Shown: piece after piece, positions 44,457 through 52,701 of the stretch
Position numbering within the stretch: the first letter of the stretch is position 1
Layout: each line of letters begins with the position of its first letter
Origin: UBA1181 sp045226255
Lineage (GTDB): Bacteria > Bacteroidota > Bacteroidia > Bacteroidales > Paludibacteraceae
NCBI GenBank assembly: GCA_045226255.1
Contig: JBGVCG010000013.1
Location: forward strand, 1 to 64,000
Length of the DNA: 64,000 bases
Reading direction: 5' to 3'
The notes under the pieces: model-generated
What the model was told of the DNA's origin: nothing
The model's database searches: none
The model's input: only the letters and a program-made list of their open reading frames with translations
Position numbers and translations under genes: made by a program

Positions 44457-45503
44457 TCATCGATTTTTTTCGATGTATTTATTCAATCTATTGATTATCA
44501 TATCTTTATCTATTCCATTCAGACAGGCGTAATCATTTCTCGCACAAGGCTTCTTGCCGTAAATGGAGCATGGACGGCAAGGCAAGTCCAGCTGAACTGC
44601 GTCCGACGGGTCTTGTCCGAACCCATAGAAACCTGCGCAGGGATGGGTAGCGCCCCAAACGGAGACGACAGGCGTACCGACAAGCGAGGCGAGGTGCATA
44701 TTGGAGGAATCCATGGAGAGCAGGACGTCGCAATGGTTCAGGACCTGAATCTCCTCGATAAGCGAGAACTTACCCGCCATAGAGAGCGTGTTGCGGTATT
44801 TGGTCGTCCAGGCGTTGAAGGTCTCTGTCTCAGCCTTTCCGCCTCCGAACAGTAGAATCTGCGTGTCGCCCCGCTCCGCAAAGTGGGCGACGATCTGCTC
44901 GGTCTTCTCCAACGGAAGAATCTTGCCGGCATGTTGGGCGAAAGGTGCTATGGCGATGCGGTGGGGCATATCCGTCTGGATCTCCTTGGCGGTCCGCTCC
45001 GGGAGTGCGCCGCCCTTAGGCATCAGTCCGTCGAAATCCAAGGCGAAAGGGTATCCTGCCGCCTCGAAGGCCTCGACGTAGCGTTGTACAGAGGTTTTAA
45101 GCTGCCTTCTATCCTTTTCCTGGGAGGAGACGAGCCTCTTCTTCTCCTTCCTTCCTTTGTCTATGACGTACGTCTCCTTTCCTGACATCTTGACCATGGT
45201 CCTTAGCTCTTTGCTACGGATCACGTCGTGGAGGTCGATCATCTTCTCGAAGGTGAAATCTTTCTTGAGGCGTTTGTAGAGCTTGACCATTCCGAAGACG
45301 CCCTTGTAGGTGTTTTTCGTGTCCACAGGCAGGAATGTCACCCGTTCCATTCCCTCGAACAAAGAGGAGAGTCGGGGTGACGACAGCATGATGACGCCCA
45401 TCTTCGGGTATGCCTTTAAAAAAGAGGCGATAACAGGAACTGTCATCGCCACGTCTCCCATAGCGGAAAGCCTCATTACCAAAAGATTCTTTCTCGCTTC
45501 CAT
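44457..45503 (-). CDS. family 9 glycosyltransferase (heptosyltransferase-like)
   Basis: 348 aa. Opening V-M-R-L-S-A-M-G-D-V-A-M-T-V-P is the GT9 N-terminal loop. Later blocks are D-L-H-D-V, A-P-F-A-Q-H-A-G-K and the sugar-nucleotide site S-M-D-S-S-N-M-H-L-A-S-L-V-G-T-P. Members add heptose or related sugars to lipid A-core. It starts 5 bp after the DUF4254 gene; the pair recurs in Bacteroidetes, which suggests a role for DUF4254 in LPS core. Sugar specificity cannot be told. Confidence 0.88.
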   Translation of the reverse strand: MEARKNLLVMRLSAMGDVAMTVPVIASFLKAYPKMGVIMLSSPRLSSLFEGMERVTFLPVDTKNTYKGVFGMVKLYKRLKKDFTFEKMIDLHDVIRSKELRTMVKMSGKETYVIDKGRKEKKRLVSSQEKDRRQLKTSVQRYVEAFEAAGYPFALDFDGLMPKGGALPERTAKEIQTDMPHRIAIAPFAQHAGKILPLEKTEQIVAHFAERGDTQILLFGGGKAETETFNAWTTKYRNTLSMAGKFSLIEEIQVLNHCDVLLSMDSSNMHLASLVGTPVVSVWGATHPCAGFYGFGQDPSDAVQLDLPCRPCSIYGKKPCARNDYACLNGIDKDMIINRLNKYIEKNR

Positions 45504-45508
45504 CTATC

Positions 45509-46114
45509 TTATTTCCTACCGTAAAGGATAGGGTTCAAATTAGGGTCGTTGTACATCTTCATCTGTTTGTAGACTTTCATGTAACGGTCTCCGTTCTCGA
45601 TGTCCTTGATGAGTTGGTCGATGGCGGAGGACAAGTCCTTGCGTTGCTCCAGCAGCACGTCCAGTTTCTTTTGGCATGATGAAATGTGGTCTGCGGAGAC
45701 ATCCTTCCTCTCCACCTCTTTACGCATGTGGTAAATCTTCAGGGAAAGGATGGAAAGGCGGTCAATGGCCCAAGCCGGGCTCTCTGTGTTGATGACTGCG
45801 GTCGGTTTCACGGAGACGGATGCGTATTTCTCCAAGAAGTAGCTGTCGATGCGCTCGACCAAGTCCGTCCTGTCCTGGTTGGATTTGTCGATTCTGCGCT
45901 TGATGGACAATGCTTCCACTGGGTTGATCTCAGGGTTCCGGATGATGTCTTCCAAATGCCACTGTACTGTGTCGATCCAATTCTTGACGTACAACACATT
46001 CTCTATTGTTTGTGCCGGATAAGGATTCTTCATGACGGCATCCACATCATCTGTCTTATGGTAATCTGCAACCGCTGCGTCGAACAACTTGTTCGCTTCT
46101 TGACTGAAACTCAT
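45509..46114 (-). CDS. DUF4254 protein
   Basis: 201 aa from ATG 46112-46114 (M-S-F-S-Q-E-A-N). The longer start at 46162 lies before the -7 element at 46132 and is rejected. All-helical, with N-P-Y-P-A-Q-T-I-E-N, W-H-L-E-D-I-I-R-N-P and R-I-D-x-S-N-Q-D-R-T-D, the DUF4254 pattern. Function unknown; coupling to the GT9 gene (5 bp) points to glycan assembly. Confidence 0.85.
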   Translation of the reverse strand: MSFSQEANKLFDAAVADYHKTDDVDAVMKNPYPAQTIENVLYVKNWIDTVQWHLEDIIRNPEINPVEALSIKRRIDKSNQDRTDLVERIDSYFLEKYASVSVKPTAVINTESPAWAIDRLSILSLKIYHMRKEVERKDVSADHISSCQKKLDVLLEQRKDLSSAIDQLIKDIENGDRYMKVYKQMKMYNDPNLNPILYGRK

Positions 46115-46131
46115 ACGTACAAATTTTTCCG

Positions 46132-46139
46132 CAAAGATA
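46132..46139 (-). promoter_or_regulatory. -7 element TATCTTTG for DUF4254-GT9
   Basis: Perfect TAnnTTTG on the minus strand, 17 bp before the ATG, implying a leader of about 14 nt or less. Confidence 0.5.
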
Positions 46140-46328
46140 GAGAAAATTTCACTAGTGTCCACTAAAAATGGACGAGTTTAAAAATTAATAGCATGGAGGC
46201 CCAGTGTTTTTTGCGGAATTAGTAGGATTCTCCCTTCTACATGGGCTCTAATTCTCCGTGAGGATATTTTTATTTTTCTCTCGTGGAGGCACGGAGCTGA
46301 AGTGATAAATGCACTATAAAAACAGAAA

Positions 46329-46355
46329 GGGAGTGCTCATCGAATGAGCACTCCC
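46329..46355 (-). terminator. terminator after rhodanese-like lipoprotein
   Basis: Perfect 12-bp stem GGGAGTGCTCAT/ATGAGCACTCCC with a 3-nt loop; TTTCTGTTTTT follows on the minus strand. 25 bp after the stop. Confidence 0.85.
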
Positions 46356-46380
46356 CTATAATGTTGCCGAGGCGCTTTTA

Positions 46381-46845
46381 TTATTTGTCCTCATCAGGGT
46401 ATCCGGTCTCAACAGGCAACCCAGCATTTTTCCATGCGTCAATTCCTCCGACTAAGAGCGTCACTGTGCAGAATTTGCATGCCAGCTGTCCTGGAACGGC
46501 CATACCATTTGTGCCGAAAGCGTCCTTGCCTCCATAGACGAACAAAGGTTTGTTCACGTCGAATACAGCCATCACTTTCTTCACGTATGCGCAATCTCCA
46601 TTGGTTCCGTCCAACTCTACGACGGAAACAGGGATGCTCTTCGCATTAGGAAGATGTCCGTTGATGAAATCACTTTCAGAACGATAATCAACAATCTGAG
46701 GAGAGGCTTGACTCTCCAAATAGTTATTAAATGGTCCTGCATCTGCCTTTCTATGGGAGCAAAGTCCATCCGAGCCTGATTTTCCGCAAGATGCGAAACC
46801 AAGCAAACAAACTCCAACTAATACTAAAAATTTAATTTTCTTCAT
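46381..46845 (-). CDS. rhodanese-fold lipoprotein lacking the catalytic Cys
   Basis: 154 aa. Lipobox G-F-A-S-C gives Cys20 as lipid anchor. The fold is rhodanese: I-V-D-Y-R-S-E-S-D-F-I-N-G-H-L-P-N-A and G-G-I-D-A-W-K-N-A-G-L-P-V at the end. But the active-site loop after L-F-V-Y reads G-G-K-D-A-F, so the persulfide Cys is Gly. A separate L-A-C-K-F-C pair lies ~15 residues later. It has a strong Shine-Dalgarno (46854-46859). It contrasts with the active copy at 25602-25973. Likely a binding rather than transferase role. Confidence 0.78.
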   Translation of the reverse strand: MKKIKFLVLVGVCLLGFASCGKSGSDGLCSHRKADAGPFNNYLESQASPQIVDYRSESDFINGHLPNAKSIPVSVVELDGTNGDCAYVKKVMAVFDVNKPLFVYGGKDAFGTNGMAVPGQLACKFCTVTLLVGGIDAWKNAGLPVETGYPDEDK

Positions 46846-46853
46846 CTTTATAA

Positions 46854-46859
46854 CCTCCT
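46854..46859 (-). promoter_or_regulatory. Shine-Dalgarno AGGAGG
   Basis: AGGAGG with 8 nt to the ATG, unusual in this window where most genes lack a clear SD. Confidence 0.7.
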
Positions 46860-46894
46860 ATTATATAATCTGTTAATTAACTGACCTTTCGGGG

Positions 46895-46902
46895 CAAATA
46901 TA
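46895..46902 (-). promoter_or_regulatory. -7 element TATATTTG
   Basis: Perfect TAnnTTTG on the minus strand, 50 bp before the rhodanese-like lipoprotein; no good -33. Confidence 0.45.
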
Positions 46903-47308
46903 ATATAAATATTTTTACCCAACATCGTATTGTTTGCTTTTTTTCATGTTGTGTGGCAAATCTTTTTGTCGCGATTCCTCTCTATATCCCCCACGGCTCT
47001 TTCTTTTAGACGAGGCAGAGGACTACAGTTTCCCATGAAGGAGTTTATCGCATCAGCCTTCGTAAATAGTTAATCGTAAATGGTTAAATAGTAAATCCCC
47101 AAAGGAGAAAATCGGTCCGTGGCGACTCTGTTAGAGCTCTTTTTGACAATAGTCAATAAGAATATCACGTTAATAATTCATAATGGATTATAAATTTTTT
47201 AAATTTGTAAAAAGGGCATAAGGGAGGGGGTTAAGAGAAATCCTCGAACCGTAGTCGCGAATAGTGTTGATGTGAGTAAGGGTATAATTGCGAATCAAAG
47301 AATGTTTC
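46903..47308. other. gene-free AT-rich stretch with degenerate GTAAAT repeats
   Basis: First part of a ~1.1-kb gap. At 47061-47097 several GTAAAT/GTTAAATAG units follow each other, similar to 43845-43870 and 47805-47860. No ORF over 20 codons with a promoter was found. Confidence 0.4.
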
Positions 47309-47337
47309 TTGTTTGCATTTGCAAGGAGATAGTTTTG
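47309..47337 (+). promoter_or_regulatory. promoter TTG-N18-TAGTTTTG
   Basis: Perfect -7 TAGTTTTG (47330-47337) with TTG at 47309-47311. The expected start near 47342 leaves a ~50-nt leader to the small ORF at 47391. Confidence 0.5.
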
Positions 47338-47390
47338 CGGCATTATAGGCTCTGTTTGTTTGGATGTGTAACGATCAAAATATAACGCTT

Positions 47391-47468
47391 ATGAGAATCC
47401 AACTACTATTTATTTATGCAGCTGTTTTCTTATTGTCATGGGCATGGTTGACGTTATTAATACCGTGA
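47391..47468 (+). CDS. possible 25-aa hydrophobic peptide
   Basis: ATG to TGA, 25 codons. Met-Arg-Ile-Gln is followed by about 18 almost purely hydrophobic residues (Leu, Phe, Ala, Val, Trp), enough for one membrane helix, ending Leu-Ile-Pro. A good promoter lies 54 bp upstream; no clear Shine-Dalgarno. It could be a small membrane protein or type I toxin-like peptide, or a chance ORF. Confidence 0.35.
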   Translation: MRIQLLFIYAAVFLLSWAWLTLLIP

Positions 47469-47564
47469 CGTGCGTGGAAAAGACTGCAAAGGAACAAGTG
47501 TGTTTTATGGCATGATTAATGATCATGATGTGTATGGTGATTAATTAGCACAAAGTGTGCGACT

Positions 47565-47606
47565 GTTTTCATAGGGGCGGGCAGTTCGCCTGCCCATTAT
47601 GAAAAC
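47565..47606 (+). terminator. long hairpin, terminator-like
   Basis: GTTTTCATA/TATGAAAAC outer stem and GGGCAG/CTGCCC inner stem. No T-run directly after, so it may be a processing or stability element. Confidence 0.45.
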
Positions 47607-47616
47607 GGTAAAATAA

Positions 47617-47724
47617 ATGGAATTCAAAGGTACGATAGTTTTCAAAACATATTTATTTATGAAACAGGAGAGACTTTTCCTCTCCGAAAAAACAGATAAA
47701 GCATATACTACAAAATACAATTAA
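47617..47724 (+). CDS. possible 35-aa ORF
   Basis: ATG to TAA, 35 codons, basic and polar (many Lys and Thr). It lies between two hairpins and ends 30 bp before a terminator. No family is recognised and no ribosome-binding site is evident; it may simply lie in a non-coding transcript. Confidence 0.2.
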   Translation: MEFKGTIVFKTYLFMKQERLFLSEKTDKAYTTKYN

Positions 47725-47754
47725 GATCTTCTAAACTCAATTACAAGTACGATT

Positions 47755-47787
47755 GGGGTGTTTTGTGAAAAGCGCCCCTTTTCTTTT
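47755..47787 (+). terminator. intrinsic terminator
   Basis: GGGGTG...GCGCCCC stem with TTTT/AAAA extension, then TTTTCTTTT. It closes the transcript that starts near 47342. Confidence 0.65.
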
Positions 47788-47910
47788 GTCCTTCCGTGAG
47801 ATATTTATGATTTACTATTTACCATTTACGATTCCAGAAATTGGTAAATCGTAAATCCCTACCCCTCTCGTCATTTTCTCTCCCCTCAACCATCTATCAG
47901 AATTATTTTG

Positions 47911-47918
47911 TAATTTTG
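47911..47918 (+). promoter_or_regulatory. -7 element TAATTTTG for argD-like gene
   Basis: Perfect TAnnTTTG, 58 bp before ATG 47977. Confidence 0.45.
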
Positions 47919-47976
47919 CGGTGTCTGAGTGGTCGTGGGACTAACTCGTTTGGAAAGAATGACTAATAATTGCAAT

Positions 47977-49113
47977 ATGAAACTTTTCGATGTATATCCG
48001 CTTTTCGATGTGAATATCGTAAAGGGTAAAGGTTGTAAGGTATGGGACGAGAAGGGCCAGGAATACCTTGATTTGTATGGTGGACACGCTGTTATCAGCA
48101 TCGGACATTGCCACCCTCATTATGTGGAGATGATGACGAAGCAGCTGAATGCGCTCGGTTTCTACTCCAACTCCGTGATCAACAAGCTGCAGGCGCAGTT
48201 GGCTAAACGGTTGGGCAAGGCCAGCGGCTATGAGGACTACCAGTTCTTCATGATCAACTCTGGCGCGGAGGCGAATGAGAACGCCCTCAAACTCTCTTCC
48301 TTCTACAACGGACGTACCCGTGTGCTCTCCTCCGACAAGGCGTTCCACGGACGTACTTCCTTGGCGGTCGAGGTGACCAACAACCCGAAGATCATCGCTC
48401 CTATCAATGACAACGGTCATGTCACCTACCTTCCGTTGAATGACTTGGACGCTTGGGTGAAGGAGATCAAGAAAGGGGACGTTTGCGCCGTCATCGTGGA
48501 GTGCATCCAAGGCGTGGGCGGTATCCGCATGGTGACGAAGGAGTTCCTCCAAGGCCTCCGCAAGGCTTGCGACGAATATAACACGGTGCTGATCTGCGAC
48601 GAAATCCAGTGCGGATATGGCCGTTCGGGCAAATTCTTCGCCCACCAACACCTGGACGTTAAGCCAGATCTCATCACGGTGGCGAAGGGCATCGGTAACG
48701 GTTTCCCTGTCGCTGGCTTACTTATCTCCCCTAAATTCACCCCTGTATACGGACAGTTGGGTACGACGTTCGGTGGTAACCACATGGCTTGCACGGCTGG
48801 CTTGGCGGTGCTCGACGTGATGGAGCAGGAGAACCTCGTGGCGAACGCTGGCGAGGTGGGCGACTACATCATGCGGAAACTGAAGGAGGCGAACCTCCCT
48901 CATATCACGGATATCCGCGGACGTGGTTTGATGATCGGTATCGAGTTGGATTGCCCTCACAAGGAGATCCGTAGCAAACTGGTCTTCGAGCAACATGTCT
49001 TCACGGGCTGCAGCGGAACGAACGTGCTTCGTCTCTTGCCGCCTCTCTGCTTGACGAAAGCGGAGGCCGACGACTTCATCGCACGTCTCAAGAGCGTGCT
49101 GACCAATGCCTAA
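47977..49113 (+). CDS. argD: acetylornithine aminotransferase-like class III aminotransferase
   Basis: 378 aa from ATG 47977 (M-K-L-F-D-V-Y-P-L-F-D); earlier in-frame starts are less family-like. PLP enzyme of class III: N-S-G-A-E-A-N-E-N-A, F-H-G-R-T, D-E-I-Q-C-G-Y-G-R-S-G and A-K-G-I-G-N-G-F-P holding the PLP Lys. Closest in pattern to Bacteroidetes ArgD, which transaminates N-acetylornithine or the succinyl analogue used in this phylum. No other arg gene is nearby, so the precise substrate is inference. Confidence 0.88.
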   Translation: MKLFDVYPLFDVNIVKGKGCKVWDEKGQEYLDLYGGHAVISIGHCHPHYVEMMTKQLNALGFYSNSVINKLQAQLAKRLGKASGYEDYQFFMINSGAEANENALKLSSFYNGRTRVLSSDKAFHGRTSLAVEVTNNPKIIAPINDNGHVTYLPLNDLDAWVKEIKKGDVCAVIVECIQGVGGIRMVTKEFLQGLRKACDEYNTVLICDEIQCGYGRSGKFFAHQHLDVKPDLITVAKGIGNGFPVAGLLISPKFTPVYGQLGTTFGGNHMACTAGLAVLDVMEQENLVANAGEVGDYIMRKLKEANLPHITDIRGRGLMIGIELDCPHKEIRSKLVFEQHVFTGCSGTNVLRLLPPLCLTKAEADDFIARLKSVLTNA

Positions 49114-49143
49114 TGGGCTATCGTAAATGTAAAAAATATAACT

Positions 49144-49713
49144 ATGCATACAATTCAAGCGGTTGTGCAGGATGTGCGCACCAAACAGATCCTTCGCGTG
49201 GGCTTCGTCAATGACGAGGCGATCGCGAAGATGGAGGCGGAGAAGGTGGTTTACTTGCTGAACGCCGACCAATCCGCCTTGGAACTTATCACCGGAGGAG
49301 AGTACTTCAAACCGGTTGCGGTAGACTCCCTGGTCTATAACGTGGAGAAGACCGCCGTCATCATCAAGGCGTTGCCGGAAGGCTCCACCACCGGGGCGGA
49401 CACGTTCCGTGGCGACAAGAACATAGAGGACCTCGCTTTCCTCTCCTACTTGCAGGACTTCATCGAGAAGCGCAAGCGGGAGATGCCGGAGGGTTCCTAC
49501 ACGACCAAACTCTTCACCAAGGGCGTGAACAAGATCTCGCAGAAAGTGGGCGAAGAGGCTGTCGAAACCATTATCGAGGCTACGAACGGAACAGGCGAAC
49601 AATTCCTCTACGAATCGTCCGACCTGATTTACCATCTGATCGTCTTGCTGACGGAGAAAGGCTATAGAATCGAGGATCTGGCGAGAGAATTGAAGGCTAG
49701 ACACAAGGAGTAA
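49144..49713 (+). CDS. HisIE-like protein: degenerate HisI domain + intact HisE-type pyrophosphatase
   Basis: 189 aa. The C-terminal ~90 residues are HisE/phosphoribosyl-ATP diphosphatase (L-Q-D-F-I-E-K-R, S-Y-T-T-K-L-F-T-K-G, K-V-G-E-E-A-V-E-T-I-I-E-A, S-D-L-I-Y-H). The first ~90 align with HisI (A-V-V-Q-D-V-R-T-K-Q-I-L-R-V-G-F-V-N-D-E-A), but the catalytic parts are gone: no W-T-K-G-E-T-S-G, no D-C-D-x-D, and the H-x-G-x-x-S-C-F end reads T-T-G-A-D-T-F-R. Cyclohydrolase activity is therefore unlikely. It starts 30 bp after the argD-like gene. No other his genes here. Confidence 0.8.
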   Translation: MHTIQAVVQDVRTKQILRVGFVNDEAIAKMEAEKVVYLLNADQSALELITGGEYFKPVAVDSLVYNVEKTAVIIKALPEGSTTGADTFRGDKNIEDLAFLSYLQDFIEKRKREMPEGSYTTKLFTKGVNKISQKVGEEAVETIIEATNGTGEQFLYESSDLIYHLIVLLTEKGYRIEDLARELKARHKE

Positions 49714-49725
49714 CTCTCTGCGGAG

Positions 49726-50586
49726 ATGGATGTAGTTGCTATAGTATCTGTTTGTCTATGTTATGTATCTCTTTTTTGTATTCTCTTTGGTGGAACTTTA
49801 GCTTTCTCATCCAAGACAAATAAGGAAGAAAATGCGTTGCACAAAATGAAACCATTTAGACGAGAAAGCGACGATGACCTTTTCCCAAGGGGTTATTATC
49901 CCCCTGTCGAGGTGGAATGTGCGATACGCGCTATCGCCATATTGTTCGCCATCGTGATGCGGAGGGACAATGAGATCATGGCTTCCGAAGCCTTGGTGGC
50001 GCATGAATACTTCGATAAAAGATTCAAGGGCTCCAACTATATGTCGGTATTTGGTACGGACAAGAAAGTATTGCGCTCCTTGCTGAAGAAATATTTGAAA
50101 GGCAAACTGCCCACGTTCAGAGACTGTGCGTTGGATGTCGTGAGAGCGGGGACTCCGTATGAGGCGCGGCTGGAGCTCTTAGAATATCTATTCAAGACCG
50201 CCTATGTCTACGAGGGCATCTGCGACGCCGAGATGGTGAAGTTGCGTGAGATTGCGCAATTCCTTCTCATCAAGGAGTGGGACATCCTCTCCTTGGAGTA
50301 CAAATACGAGTTCAGGAGGAGGGAATCCAGCGACAGGCAAAAGGAGAACCAACGCCTCAACGACTTGTCCAACAACATCATGCGACAGGCGTACCTCACA
50401 TTGGGTGTGTCGTCGGACGCTACGGATGATGAGGTGAAGGCGGCGTACCGTGAGATCGTGAAGGTTTGCCACCCGGACAAACTGACGGTGGAGGCGGGTT
50501 CTAAGGAGTGGGAGGAGTCGGTCGTGAGGTTCCGCCAGACCGTTGAGGCCTATCACATGGTCTGTGACGCTAGAAATATCTCATAA
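49726..50586 (+). CDS. TerB/DjlA-like membrane protein with C-terminal J domain
   Basis: 286 aa. N-terminal membrane helix (~4-26), a helical TerB-like domain (~58-180) and a J domain (~218-286) with the H-P-D motif in C-H-P-D-K-L, needed to stimulate DnaK ATPase. The arrangement is that of DjlA co-chaperones. It follows the HisIE-like gene by 12 bp. The client is unknown. Confidence 0.82.
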   Translation: MDVVAIVSVCLCYVSLFCILFGGTLAFSSKTNKEENALHKMKPFRRESDDDLFPRGYYPPVEVECAIRAIAILFAIVMRRDNEIMASEALVAHEYFDKRFKGSNYMSVFGTDKKVLRSLLKKYLKGKLPTFRDCALDVVRAGTPYEARLELLEYLFKTAYVYEGICDAEMVKLREIAQFLLIKEWDILSLEYKYEFRRRESSDRQKENQRLNDLSNNIMRQAYLTLGVSSDATDDEVKAAYREIVKVCHPDKLTVEAGSKEWEESVVRFRQTVEAYHMVCDARNIS

Positions 50587-50621
50587 TCATTATTTTATAA
50601 AAATATCCGTCTGAAATCCTC

Positions 50622-51434
50622 ATGAGGTTTTGCGCATGTGTCATCGCATATTATCCTGACGAGCAGCTGTTGCGGAAGAACGTGGCATGCTACCGTGAAT
50701 TCGCCGAGAAGGTCTTCATCTGGCAAAACACGCCTATGCGGGACCGTCATGAGCTGGACAGCTTGGGCGATAATGTGGAATGGCTGGGCGAGACGGACAA
50801 CGTGGGCATCTCTCGTGCCCTGAACGCAGTGTTGAGGCGTTGCCAAGAGGCGGGGATCGATTACCTGCTCACCATGGACCAGGACAGCCAATTCGTGGAT
50901 TTCAGCTATTTCCTCCACCAAATCGAGAGCCAACTGCCTGCCGAACGGATCCTCTCGTTTGCGCCTGTGACGCCTGGCGAATCCGCCGAGACAGGATGCT
51001 TCGAGCCTAAGAACTATGTCATCACCTCAGGCTCCATGGTCAATGTGCCGTTGGCGCTTTCCATCGGAGGCTACCGGGAGGATTTCCTGGTGGATGGCAT
51101 CGACATGGACTTCTGCTTCAAGGCGCACCAGGCTGGCCTGCAGACGGTGATGGTGGGTGGTGCGGAGCTCAGCCATCGGTTCGGGGAGACCGTCAAAGTG
51201 GGCGACAAGGAGATCGTTTCATACCCGCCTAAGCGTCTGTACGCTATCGTGAAGTCACAGTGGATGCTCTGGGCGGATTACCCGCAATACTTTAAGAAAA
51301 CACGTTTCCTGAAGACTTTCTACCTGGGAGAACCCTATCATATCCTATTTTTCCAAAAAGATAAGTGCCGCAAGCTGTGGGCCATTCTCAGGGCCACCGT
51401 TTCAGGCCTGCGCTACCGAATCGCTCATTTATGA
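50622..51434 (+). CDS. family 2 glycosyltransferase (rhamnosyltransferase-like)
   Basis: 270 aa. The starting C-A-C-V-I-A-Y-Y-P-D-E strand, D-N-V-G-I-S-R-A-L-N and the metal motif D-Q-D (in T-M-D-Q-D-S-Q) are the pattern of GT2 rhamnosyltransferases; D-G-I-D-M-D-F-C-F is the late acidic block. Its last 10 bp overlap the end of the convergent MFS gene. Acceptor unknown. Confidence 0.85.
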   Translation: MRFCACVIAYYPDEQLLRKNVACYREFAEKVFIWQNTPMRDRHELDSLGDNVEWLGETDNVGISRALNAVLRRCQEAGIDYLLTMDQDSQFVDFSYFLHQIESQLPAERILSFAPVTPGESAETGCFEPKNYVITSGSMVNVPLALSIGGYREDFLVDGIDMDFCFKAHQAGLQTVMVGGAELSHRFGETVKVGDKEIVSYPPKRLYAIVKSQWMLWADYPQYFKKTRFLKTFYLGEPYHILFFQKDKCRKLWAILRATVSGLRYRIAHL

Positions 51435-52624
51435 TTCATCAACCGGTAGGTGAGGAAGGTCATGATGAGTGTCAATCCGAAGACGTAGCCGTAGGCGACC
51501 CTCATGCTGGTTGCGTCGGCGATGGCTCCGATGAGGAACGGACCGAAGAGGAAGGCCGTGCTGCTGACCGTATTGACCATGGCGATACCCATGCCCGGGT
51601 TGACGCCCTTCTGCTTTCCTGCTAAGCTGTAGATGATTGGCACGAGGCAAGAGATGCCCAGACCGGCGATGAAGAATCCGACGGCGGCGCAGATGAAGTG
51701 CGGGTTGGAGATGATGGTGAGGATGCCGAAAGAGGTGAGCAAACAACTCCAGAAGAGGATGGTCGGGTCGCTGTAACGCTGGCGCAATCGGTCGCCGAAC
51801 GAACGTCCGATGGACATGAAGGCGGCGTAGATGGTTAAGCCCAACGGCGCGAGGTTCTCGGGAAGCGAAACGATGGTCTTCATGTAGACGGTGCTCCAGT
51901 TGGTGAAGCTACCCTCCGTGACCCTCGAGCAGAGGGCGATGAAGGCGATCAGGAGCAATATACCCTTAGGCAATATCAGGAAGGGACGCTTCTCCACCCG
52001 CTCCGTACGGGTGATGGTCTCCTGCAGGAAGAAGCGACGGATGTAGAAGATGATGGCCACGCTGAAGAGCGCGACGCTGAGGTGGTGCACATAGACAGGG
52101 AATCCGTAGGTGATGAAGAGGATGCTAAGCAATGCGCCGCAGCACACCCCCACGTAGTAGAGCGCATGGAACATCGAGACGACAGGTCGCTTGTAGGCGT
52201 TCTCCACTAGGATGGAGTTGCCGTTGATGGCGACGTCCGTGATGGTCACGAGCATTCCGTAGAGAGCACAGAAGGGGAAGACGAGCAGCTTATGGGGCAT
52301 GAGCGTCATCAGGGGAAGCAACAGCATGTAGGCGTAGCTCAGCGCCGTGAGTTTCTTGCTGCCGAACCGTGCGGAGAGGTGGCAACACATCGGGGTGATG
52401 ATGAGGGAACCGATCGCCATGCTGAGCGGAATGTAGCTCAGCTCGCGGATGGACATTCCGTAATGCGCGTTGATGGCCGGGTAGCGGGAGACGAGCGAGG
52501 CGTAGACGAAGCCCATCATGAAATATTGCGCCAACAAGGCGTATCTGGCATGATGCTTGGTCGCTGTGATGCTATTTTGGGCCATACCCTTCCTCCTTAG
52601 CATCGATGTCTCTCTCTTTCCCAT
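51425..52624 (-). CDS. MFS transporter
   Basis: 399 aa with about 12 hydrophobic segments and the usual loop after helix 2 (S-A-R-F-G-S-K-K) and central basic loop (~200-215). Resembles the sugar-permease-like branch of the major facilitator superfamily. The first ATG (52624) may be too far upstream; M-A-Q-N-S-I (codon 14) is an alternative. Substrate unknown. It is downstream of the dehydratase-activase gene by 77 bp on the same strand. Confidence 0.82.
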   Translation of the reverse strand: MGKRETSMLRRKGMAQNSITATKHHARYALLAQYFMMGFVYASLVSRYPAINAHYGMSIRELSYIPLSMAIGSLIITPMCCHLSARFGSKKLTALSYAYMLLLPLMTLMPHKLLVFPFCALYGMLVTITDVAINGNSILVENAYKRPVVSMFHALYYVGVCCGALLSILFITYGFPVYVHHLSVALFSVAIIFYIRRFFLQETITRTERVEKRPFLILPKGILLLIAFIALCSRVTEGSFTNWSTVYMKTIVSLPENLAPLGLTIYAAFMSIGRSFGDRLRQRYSDPTILFWSCLLTSFGILTIISNPHFICAAVGFFIAGLGISCLVPIIYSLAGKQKGVNPGMGIAMVNTVSSTAFLFGPFLIGAIADATSMRVAYGYVFGLTLIMTFLTYRLMNHK

Positions 52625-52701
52625 CTAAATAAATCCATTTCGCACTGTTATACAGGCTTGGGACAATCCGTTTGAGATATTGTTTAAATGAATACTTCCC
52701 T

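Noticed and set aside
47886..48101. 71-aa minus-strand ORF overlapping the argD start
   Set aside because: Shadow of the conserved aminotransferase on the opposite strand.
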